Assembly: GCA_036897485.1 (NCBI GenBank)
Contig: JAYMTF010000606.1
Coordinates: 1-32,945 of the forward strand
From: Pelargonium nanum
Taxonomy: Eukaryota; Streptophyta; Magnoliopsida; Geraniales; Geraniaceae
Length of the DNA stretch: 32,945 bases
Direction of reading: 5' to 3'
Part shown: in pieces, positions 11,238 to 20,346 of the stretch
Numbering within the stretch: position 1 is the first letter of the stretch
How the letters are laid out: each line of letters opens with the position of its first letter
Notes under the pieces: model-generated
Seen by the model: only the letters and a program-made list of their open reading frames with translations
What the model was told of the DNA's origin: nothing
Databases searched by the model: none
Position numbers and translations under genes: made by a program

Positions 11238-12423
11238 ATGTTTTATATGGGTATTGCAATTGTGGAACAGGTCTTGTTACCGAAATGTTGTGATTATTTT
11301 CTGTTTTCTTGTTGATTCTCGGCAACCAAACAGACCGTGATCACGAAATGGTAACGAAAACAAAACCTGAAAGAGCAATTACATGCACCTAATTTAGAAT
11401 TTGGAAATGAACATCGGCTACTAATCAACTCATGTGTATTTGCGAATTCATATGTGATAAAATCATATTGCAAATTAAAAATACAAGTCCAAATATAAGT
11501 TTCAAATGATAAAATGAAAATTGCTATTCGAAGTTTTTGTTCTAGATAATAACTTCGATAATAATCGGTAAAGTAAATAAAGTTTGAACTATTACTAATT
11601 CATGTAACAATTCGATCTGAACTACCTAATTGATTCGGGCAGTGAGCAGAGCGACTATATTTCTTTTTACATTCAAAATTTTGTCATCTAAATGACTATA
11701 AAAAGAACATGAATGATATACGCTAGAATCGATGTGTTGTCCGTTCTACCGTTCCATGAATTCATGTGACGCTGACTTATGATTCAACAAAGAGTGAGTT
11801 AACAATGTTGGATAGTTTTACTCAAATTTAGTTTACTTTTATTTTTTAAAAGTTTCTTTCTTAACATATTGGCTCTTTAACCATTTTAGAATTTGAATTT
11901 TATTAAGCTAACTGTTAAGCTGGTATAGTTAGTATACTAACAAATTATTGTAAGAAAACAGATTTTTATGAACTAGAAAATTTACATTTATGTACCTTGT
12001 TGGCCCATAATATTTAATCCTCCAGCTTTCAAGCCTCTCTCCGTGCTTAACTCTTGAATTTAACAGTTCAGGTCCCCAAGCCTACCTAGAAGAAGATAAT
12101 TGGTTCTCTCAGGGATAAACTTCATCATATTATATCTGAACCCCGTCTCTTACTGGATGCGAAGCAGAGCAGCCCGCTAGCATTTGCTGAAAAACTTCTA
12201 ACCGAACATGATAACAAATCCAACTTTTCGAGCATAGATCAACAACAATTTACAGATGTGACACTGAGAACGGAAGTATATTTTGCCAAACAAGCTAATA
12301 AAGACAGATTTTGCAGGGATCAATATACAAAATGAAGGGAAGATATAAGACAGTTTCTATCCAATCGAACAATTGAAATTATACACCAGAAAAATGTCTT
12401 TCGAAGACGCGAAGAGTATAAAA

Positions 12424-15400
12424 TCATTCTACAATCTGTTCAATCACTGCAGCTGCAGCTGGTTCAATAACTGGTGTAAACTCTTCAGTTGGCACAGATG
12501 GTGAAGAAAACAAAAGGTTTAAGAGGAAGCCAACCATGATTCCGATGAGTGCCACAATGAGCGCAAATTTTAAAGAGAAGCCTCCATCATTCTTCTGGTG
12601 TCTCCGTCTCTTCAGCATATCCTGTGTGAGGGTAGAATGATACAATATATGAAGTTCATAATAGCACTTAAAAAAGATAACATATCAAGTTCGTAATAGC
12701 GCACCTAAAGAAGAAAACGGAAGACAACCAAACAAAGCTGATAGGTAGATGCTAATCGTTACTAGTTTCTTGTGAAGTACATGTAACAACCAGATCCTAA
12801 TATTTTATGGACTACATGAACAACCAAAAATAATTACACAAAATGCCGCCATGAAATTTAAATACACCATCATATATTGACCTAATCAAATCATGTCACT
12901 CCTTTTTTATATTTAGATCGTGAATCATCAAATATTCTCGTTGTTCTGCCCTTCCAATCCCTATATGTCATTTGGAAATCTCTGACAGCATTCTAGTGGA
13001 ATGCTGAATTCCAGAAAATCTTCAGATTATCACTGAAGTCAACTAAGTTAGATATGCACAGTTTTCTCAGATGTGATTAAACCACTCTACAGGTTGTTGC
13101 AATCCTCTTCTTTAAGAGTTACCAAGCTCGTGTCACGTCCCCCCAAAAGACCTCCCAATAACTGATTTTTGAAGTATATATCCAAAAGTTTTCAGAACAT
13201 TGAAGTACTAAAGGGGGCAATTCGGATTTCGGGACAGATTTCTTTGGTTCGGGTTGGAAAGGATTCACCCGACCCAAAAAGGGTGTGGGTCCATCGGGCC
13301 ACAGATCGGGTTTTACATACGAAATGTACGGGTTGCCCAACCCGGCCCCGCAAATTGTCAAGAATCATCAAATCTGAACCTGACCCAATAACTGATAGGG
13401 CATGTGACCCGAACCCAAAATTTTATGGGTCAGATTTCGAGTGACCGCGGGTTCGGGTCCAAATTGCCAGCTCTAAGAGCTACTATAAATGTCTTACATG
13501 TGCTGCACTTTGAAAGCTAGATTTTGATTTTACCAGATGAGCATGGAATACTCTACATACTACATAGACACTACAATCCATCAATGAAAACAATTAAGGC
13601 TATCAAACTTCTAGAATTGACTAAATAAATATGATGCACTGTATCATATATGTTAAACATGGTCCAGTCATAAGTAGAATTATCTAGAGATTATTAGATG
13701 GAAGGAAGTTTAATTATAAATATAAGAAATGTCTAGAGAAAGATCAATGAAGCCAACCTTTCCAATTTATTAATGGGAAAATTGCAGATGACCCCCATTA
13801 ACAATTGACTTAAATCACATGAGTTCCTTGTTCTTTTTTTCAAATCAAATAACCACCAAAACTATGTCATGACCTTTCCATCCGTTAATTTTAACAGAAA
13901 ATTAGTCTCTATCATCATGTGCATTGCACATAACTTATTTAGTATTCAAAGAGTTCGCCGGAATCTTCAAATGTTTGAAGATTCCGGCACCGGAAACTTC
14001 AAACATTGTAGATTCCGGCAAACTTGAACAAGCAAATTTGAACCAATAAAATCCAAAATTTTCAATTGCACAACACAATCATTCTCAAATTTACATATAA
14101 GTATAACAAAAATGATATTATAAGAACCAAAACCAAAAAAACTCATTGCAATCAAACAAATAGAAACCAGAAACAAAAATTGAACAATAATCAGATTTGG
14201 GCAAGCATCAATATATTTAGATCATAGAAATTAGATCTGCGCTGGGTTTGCGAATACGAGATCAGGGCTAGGTTCGCAAGGTCGGGGCTGGGTTCGCTGT
14301 AACGGACGAGGCTGATGGAGTTGCTGTTGGTTCAGGGTCAGAGCTGGAGGAGGCGGATGGTTGGGATCGCCGGATCTGTTACTACTATTGCTTCCAGTGA
14401 GATCCCAGTTGAGACGAAGACGACAGCGCCGGAGCTAGCTCGGCTCGCTGGCAGTATGATAGATTCCGTCGGCGGAAATGAGAATCGTCCCTTCCCTGAA
14501 GCCGCCGAAAAGCCAACCAACCGCCGCTGGAACAACCGCCGCTGGACGATGAGGAAAAGGAAGAGAGGCCGAGGAGTGTTGTGCGAGCATGAGACGAAAA
14601 TGTGGCCTACAAGACAAAAGTTGTTGTTTACTCTTTAATATAAAGAGGATGTTTTTAATGTTTACTGTTTTTAGTTTTTGCTTTCACAAGAATGGAATAA
14701 AAAAAATTCTCTTTTCTGTGACCTTTATTTGCCAGAATTTTGCTGGAGGCATAGAGGTGGTGTGTTGTGTAATTTTTCATTTTGTGGTGTTATAGATTAA
14801 GGTTTGGTTTTGATTGGATCAGCCATAGATAAATTAGTATAATTTGAGGCTTGATTTGTTTTTTGAAACACCAAGAACACTAAGAACAATTTGAAGAACA
14901 ACAAGAACAACGAACACAAGGATAAAATGGTCATTGTGTATTTTTTTTGGACAATCCGTTAATTTAACTGATAGAAAAGGTTGTGGTATAGTTTTGGTGG
15001 TTCTCTTATCTGAAAAAAAAAAAAAAAAGAACAAGTAACTCATGTGATTTAAGTCAATTGTTAATAGTGGTCATCTGCATTTTCCCCTCTATTAAACTAC
15101 CCATCTATTTATCCTTATTTCCTCTCCAATCTTACTAACTCACTGGAGATTGTGTGATCAATTTCAGATCTTACTTCCCAGAGAGCATATACAGATTCCT
15201 TAGTACACACATTTGTGTGTGAAGGTTCTGTATGAGTACCAAAAGTCAGCTTGGTAAATCCTCTTCTGAAGGCTTACTTAAACAAATCGTGGTAATATCG
15301 TCTAACCGTGTCATCGGAAACTTTTGTCACTAACTTATTATAAGTTTATAACATAACATTGATGGCAGTGAATTGCAAACACATATCTCTAAGTACTTAA

Positions 15401-17261
15401 AAATAGATTATCAACTCAACACAAAAAGAAAGGTGTACAGAATACTAAAGCAAACACTTACCAATTCCTGTTGCAGTTGTTTTGTTTGTCGAAAAGCTGC
15501 ATCTCTTTCTTCCCTCAGTTGTTGCAAAGTCTAAGTAAAAGTAATATTGCAAAGATGAAATATAGGATAAGGGCCAAAAAAAATCCAACAGCCCAACAAA
15601 CATGGCACACAAAATTTTATATTGATATCAAAACTCAAATGGAAGACACATAGTTCACAATAGAAAGAATATAACTACTTACATTGTTGGCATCAGGACC
15701 ACCTCCAAAGCCCCTTACTCCCTCTTCTGAGTTTCCATTAGATCCAGGAGGGAGGTACACAACCTTCAGCTTGCATTCCTCAAGAACTTTTCCACTTTCC
15801 TTAGTGAACTGGATGCACCATTAAGATCATTTGCCCAGATGAAGATAAACATCAGTTCCACATCAAAAATATGAAAATCAAGTTAGTCAACAAGTGAATA
15901 TTCTTACAGTTTCTGCTGGAAGCTCATCAACATCAGAATGAGGAGGGACTACTGTACTCTGTAGGAGAAATTTATCTTTGCATTGCATATCTGGAGGATA
16001 CTCACGTTGGGCTTGGAGGGTGACTGTCCACCAGGCACCAATAAGTTGAAAAACCAGGAGCACTAATAAGAACTTTATAAGAAATAATATGAAAACTGTA
16101 TGGAAAGAAGATGTATAGCAACATATCAATAATTGTAACATATCTCCTAAATGATGTCTAGCACGTTTATAGTCATTCTTTGTTAATATCAATCTACACT
16201 ACTGATTGCCTTTGCAAAGGAAAATCAGTTTCTGAGCAGCTTATTATAATAATATCATAGCACCAGATTCTTATTGTGTAAAACTAGAAGAGAAAAAACA
16301 GTCCAAATATAAGATTGTAACAAAGTAGGACTGTAACCTCTGATGATAGATGAGTCCCAAGGCTGTATTACGCCAGTGTTTGGTCGTACAAAGTACTTCT
16401 TAGGTGAAGTAGTTTTAACCTAACAAGAAGGGGAAAAAACATCTCAAGTCCAACAAAATTCAAATGGAATTTGGAAATAGACCAGGAAATTAGTAACCAT
16501 CAGGAAAGCAAAAATGAAAAAAGCATAAATAGTACCTTGAAAGCAACATGTTTTTCAGTGTTGTTCACAACTTTGAGATCACAATAACTTTGCTTTTCCA
16601 GCTCAACTGATAAAGAATTTCATGATTGTGAGTAAATTGATACTTTCTGGATCAAAACTACAGTAGCAAGAATGTAGCAGAGAGAGGTCAATCTGGATTC
16701 TAAGCAAACAAAACAAAAGGAAAGTACCTGCCCCTAGAATCACACAAAGTGATAAGAATAAATGCCATGCTTTCTAACGGATCTCGTTAAATTACACCGG
16801 TGAAACATCCATTGATTGTGAAATAGAAATTTCAATCAACAATTGCTCTAGTCTATGAAATTTGAACTTGATATCATAATAAGGTTCAGCTGATAATAAA
16901 TAAGTCACGCACCATTTCTAACTCCATAGACCAAATACTACCTCGAACATTCTCCTAATCTAAAATCCACATCATACCACACCTTTACTAAATTCTTAAT
17001 CATCAAAATATCTATTTCCATGCATTTTTTGTAACTTATATTAATAAAACTGAATGTCCAACAAGCAAACAATCAAAATCCTTCCAATGATACAACATCA
17101 AATCCTAATTACCATAGATTTCAGAAAAATTTCATCGCCATGCATGCATCCATATTATTAAAACGAATGGAGTATATAAGTTAAGAGAGAGTACATAAAA
17201 ACTTGAGCTCGGGAGGATGAACAGAGATAAGGTGGCCACCAGAAGCAGCAGCAGAACTCAT
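12424..17261 (-). CDS. VAP27-family vesicle-associated membrane protein (VAP2-1-like)
   Basis: VAPs are tail-anchored ER proteins whose MSP domain binds FFAT-like motifs and tethers the ER to the plasma membrane and other organelles. Exons: 17261-17195, 16606-16536, 16419-16338, 16023-15908, 15808-15683, 15530-15462, 12621-12424. All GT-AG junctions are in frame, giving 242 aa. The MSP domain spans about 11-130: PPELKFLFELEKQSYCDLKV, VKTTSPKKYFVRPNTGVIQP, VTLQAQREYPPDMQCKDKF and VPPHSDVDELPAET. Exon 6 encodes a short coiled coil, LQQLREERDAAF and onward. A basic RRR stretch precedes one membrane helix at about 196-215. The family resemblance is closest to Arabidopsis At5g47180 as I recall it. 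About 27 residues follow the helix, which is long for a VAP lumenal tail. The start is the first ATG of an exon joining in frame to MSP sequence. The 2.8 kb last intron hosts two transposons. Confidence 0.93.
13213..13477. mobile_element. hAT-like MITE in the last VAP intron (~265 bp)
   Basis: The left end reads TAAAGGGGGCAATTCGGATT. The reverse complement of the right end reads TAGAGCTGGCAATTTGGACC, agreeing at 14 of 20 positions. The interior is rich in repeated GGGTCGGG/CCCGACCC-type words, typical of small hAT relics. The 8 bp flanks TGAAGTAC and AGAGCTAC agree at only 5 of 8, so the target-site duplication is decayed. It lies well away from the splice sites. Confidence 0.55.
13774..15087. 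mobile_element. MULE-like non-autonomous transposon in the last VAP intron (~1.3 kb)
   Basis: The left end reads GGGAAAATTGCAGATGACC, then ATTAACAATTGACTTAAATC, then ACATGAGTTCCTTGTTCTTT. The reverse complement of the right end is almost the same. Similarity continues through ACCACCAAAACTAT to about 140 bp, so these are long terminal inverted repeats, as in Mutator-like elements. TATTAA borders both sides (13768-13773 and 15090-15095), consistent with a decayed 8-9 bp target-site duplication. There is no transposase frame. The middle (about 14220-14600) is GC-rich, unlike its surroundings, and may be a captured gene fragment. A near-perfect palindrome lies at 13957-13988. Confidence 0.75.
13957..13988. 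repeat. 32 bp palindrome inside the MULE-like element
   Basis: GCCGGAATCTTCAAA is followed by TG and then its exact reverse complement, TTTGAAGATTCCGGC. A third diverged copy, ending GATTCCGGC, follows at about 13990-14020. It would form a tight hairpin in single-stranded DNA or RNA. Confidence 0.85.
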
Positions 17262-18116
17262 GACGGCAGGCCTCACCGGAGATCACTCGAACGATGAAGG
17301 ATCAATAAAAAATGTCAATTCTCATCCACATCACACTACACAAAACAAAACAAGAAAAACAGAAAAGCAGAAAACCTAGGTCATGATTGGATTCGATTCT
17401 GAGCTCCAAAATCAACAAGGAGAATAGAGTCGGAGATTTCTAGAGAGTGTGTGTGTCTGTGTGTGATTCAACAGGACAGAGACAGAGAGAGATAATCGAG
17501 AACGAACCTGCGGTGGAACGGAGGACAAGGAGTGTACGGATTGCTCGGTCCAAACTAATTTGTGAGTGGTCCGAATTGAGCTTCGTCTTCGGCGAAAAAT
17601 CAGGGTTGGTGTTGCTTGCTAGCGTGCGGAGAGAGGAGATTAGAGAGAGGAGAGAGAGGTTGGTTGGTGTACGGGGCAGTCTCCGGCGCCGGCGGGTGGT
17701 GGCGGGCGGAAGTACGACTCTCGATCAGAGAGGGAAGGAGAGACCAGTGATTGTATGGAAATGGACACGCGTCCATGGGAAGAAAAATGACGCCCCGCTT
17801 CAAAAGAGCAACGAACTCTATGTGGGACCCACCACTGACGTGTCTTTTCTCTTTTAATTTTCCTTTTTTTTTCCGTCACTAACAAAAAAATGTTCATTTA
17901 GACGAGAAATAACTACGGTTCGGTTCTTTCCAAAAAAAAAAAAACGTTTTGGTAAGTTATTTATGAAGGGTAATTGCAGATGATTGCTGCCGATTTGTGA
18001 ACACATTATCTTTGATATAAAATAAACAAATCAAATTATCACAGTTTTTTTAAAATTTTAAATACATTATGTTTATTTTTTAATCAACAAAATGTCATTT
18101 TATTAAAGGTCTCAAG

Positions 18117-18329
18117 ATGAGAACAAAATACAAACGTCCAAAAAAGATAAAAATTTACGCTAAAGGAGAAATTGAATTGGTAAAGAACATAGCATCAAGA
18201 CACTCAAGTTTAGGAGGACTGAAGCAAGAGCTCGATTGGGCTAGAGCACCAATTCACTCAAGCTTGGGAGGACTGAAGCGAGAGCTCGATTGGGCTAGAG
18301 CATCAATTCATCAAGGATCAGGAGCCTAA
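18117..18329 (+). other. 70-codon open frame with an 18-residue tandem repeat, unrecognised
   Basis: The frame starts MRTKYKRPKKIKIYAKG. It contains two copies of an 18-residue unit, HSSLGGLKQELDWARAPI and HSSLGGLKRELDWARASI, encoded by the 54 bp DNA repeat at 18201-18254 and 18255-18308, and ends HQGSGA. I do not recognise a family. The repeat differences are mostly synonymous or mild. It could be a fragment of a repeat family rather than a gene, and I see no intron or neighbouring exon that extends it. Confidence 0.3.
18201..18308 (+). repeat. 54 bp tandem repeat, two copies
   Basis: Each copy starts CACTCAAG and ends CAATT. The copies differ at only about five positions. The period is a multiple of three, so the open frame passes through both copies. 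A short third start (CATCAAGGATCAGG) follows. Confidence 0.85.
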
Positions 18330-18490
18330 TGAGAGGCGAGAGAGCATGACAAAAACGACTGAGAAGTGAAAATTTATTATTTTTCTTTAGACACAATCGA
18401 GAGTTCTTCCTCATTCAAGCCTTCAAAGATTGTTTTATTTCGCGCGAGCAAGACATGTCACATGGCCATAAGATAGAGGGAGCTCCAAGG

Positions 18491-20140
18491 TTAGTGAAAC
18501 ACTAGGTCAAGCCCGGTGAAATAAGATTCCCATTGCAGAAGAAGTTTTGGAATGTTGTAAGGGAAAGACGCATACACGCTCCACCTACAAAGAGACAAAC
18601 CAAATATCACAGTTCCAAAGACACTGAAGAAGGGATGAGAGCAGTGCAGTCCACAAAACCAAAAAGCGAACATAGACATTGCGCAATTGGCAACAAAATA
18701 CATTTGCTTTATGTAAAACATTTTGTTAGGAGACTATCATGAGCCTCAAGCCACCCGAAGCATTGGAATACATTTGGTGTTTCATCAAACTCTAAAACTA
18801 ATACAGCCACATGATTCACTTAATTTCTCTATTCACCTATCCAAATCTCTACCAGGACATGTTGGGCCAAGTGGATAAAACACTTTGAATTTCCTCTGAG
18901 ATCTCAAGTTCGAGTCTCATTGCTGATAAAAAAAATAGCCTATCCAAATGTCTCTTAACATTTTCTTCTTCTAGTTCTCGATCAATTCAAATCCACCACT
19001 CTCTCTCTCCCTCTACCATCCTCATGCATTCTCTATGTCACTCTTTGATTCTTGACGGCATTACACACCAAGATGGAGAAATCATGCCCTATTTAGTGAT
19101 AGCAAACCCTCCACAAATAGAGACACTCAAAAAGTGCGGGAATCGTGCGGCAATAGCAATGGAGGCGTGAGCCGCGATGAATATCGTCAATACTGCCACC
19201 CAAAAGACGATAATGTACAAGGTTGAAGATGGACAAGCATGCAGAAGCACCGCGCCACCATGTCAGATATGACGCGCCATGGCTAAATCCAGACAAAGCA
19301 AACTTGGATATGGCCATAGCAACTACACCAGCATACATCACCAAGGTTTGATCTTGGCTGAGATTAAAGTTATCCAAATTTGTATATTGAGATTTTGGTT
19401 GAATATCTCCATCAGCCAAAAATTATCACTTTTCAGATGCATGGTTAAATATCTCTATCAATGGCTAATTATTTACTCTCATCAACCATTTGCTTTGAAA
19501 AAGACACCAAACAAAACAAAGGTAGACCTGCATTGTTGATATTCACACATATATTTTAGCAGCACAAAATTTTCAGTGCTCAACAACTCTGCAGAAATAA
19601 AATATACAGTATATTATAAATGCTGAATAATAAAACAGAAAATAGTATTTCCTTTTTTGCAATACCTGACCTCATCTTGTTAACATCAAACAAATCTAAC
19701 ATTCCAAGTAAATCAATGAAATGAAAGTTCTTAATAATCACGCAAGCACAAGCAACCAAAACTTAGAAGAGACATGCAACAAACAACATTGTATTAGGAC
19801 AACAAGACGGCAAACAAGGATCGAGTTATTGTTCGTGAGCGATGATGAAGTTAAAAAACAAACCAATTTCTACCAACGTACCGTGCAACAAAATGAACAC
19901 AAGAATTACTGGTCAGTTATTCAACCTTCCCCCTTGAAATAGAGAACATGATGCAATATATATTGAAGGAGAATCGATCAACTACTTAAGCAAAAGAAAT
20001 AATTACGTTTCGCTCTGCGGGTATTTGGGGATTGGGATTTCCGTCTACTTCAAACACAATTAAGAAGTAATTAACGGCCAGAACAATTGCACTTTGGGAA
20101 ACCTGAAGTAATTGGTACATGCTGGATGGAGACTTGTTGG
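18491..20140 (-). pseudogene. unrecognised exon-like open segments on the minus strand
   Basis: Three minus-strand stretches look more protein-like than chance. 20140-19987 reads SAIVLAVNYFLIVFEVDGNP then NPQIPAERN, with an acceptor-like CTTCAG before it and GTAATT after AAC. 19419-19093 reads MADGDIQPKSQYTNLDNFNL, SQDQTLVMYAGVVAMAISKF and ALSGFSHGASYLTWW; a +1 frame continues hydrophobically as LYIIVFWVAVLTIFIAAHAS, suggesting a frameshift. 18721-18491 is another hydrophobic frame. They could be a decayed membrane-protein gene, unannotated exons, or chance. I could not name a family or join them confidently. Confidence 0.3.
18836..18953 (+). mobile_element. tRNA-derived SINE with target-site duplications
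   Basis: The 88 bp body at 18851-18938 has a box A-like TTGGGCCAAGTGG and, about 35 bp on, a box B-like GTTCGAGTCTC. It ends in a GATAAAAAAAATAG tail. It is flanked by CCTATCCAAATCTCT (18836-18850) and CCTATCCAAATGTCT (18939-18953), a 15 bp duplication with one mismatch. Internal polymerase III boxes, an A-rich tail and long flanking duplications define a plant SINE. The SINE family was not assigned. Confidence 0.85.
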
Positions 20141-20346
20141 CATAATTTGATTTTCATTACAATTACAATCATCTATCTAAGCATAATACAATATTTTGAA
20201 CATCAAACCCAAAGAAATGACAGAGTTATGGCAAGAACAAAAAAAACACTTAATGAAATTTAATTGCTGCAATATCAGAGATTCAGAGGGATCGACAAAC
20301 TACTTTGAAGGCAAAATGCGCAGAAGAACGTATGCAGGGGAGTATC

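Larger units (their letters stand above)
11149..12423. other. intergenic region: CDC7 promoter and VAP 3' flank
   Basis: The first ~150 bp hold the CDC7-like promoter motifs listed separately. The last few hundred bases should be the 3' UTR and downstream region of the minus-strand VAP gene. Between them the sequence is AT-rich, with no convincing frame, repeat or RNA gene. Confidence 0.6.
17262..20346. other. intergenic region between the VAP start and the bL19c 3' end
   Basis: 17262-17860 is the VAP 5' flank, with GT- and GA-rich low-complexity runs near 17440-17500 and 17630-17665. The frames open there look accidental. 17966-18060 resembles the inverted repeat of the MULE-like element. 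A 54 bp tandem repeat lies at 18201-18308 and a SINE at 18836-18953. Unidentified open segments lie on the minus strand between 18491 and 20140. The part nearest 20346 should include the bL19c 3' UTR. Confidence 0.55.

Noticed and set aside
14315..14638. Overlapping open frames on both strands in the GC-rich core of the MULE-like element
   Set aside because: GC-rich DNA opens frames on both strands by chance. I kept it only as a possible captured fragment, not as a gene.
17447..17857. 136-codon plus-strand open frame opposite the VAP promoter
   Set aside because: Composition follows GT/GA microsatellite-like DNA, no family is recognisable, and it lies in the 5' flank of a well-supported gene.
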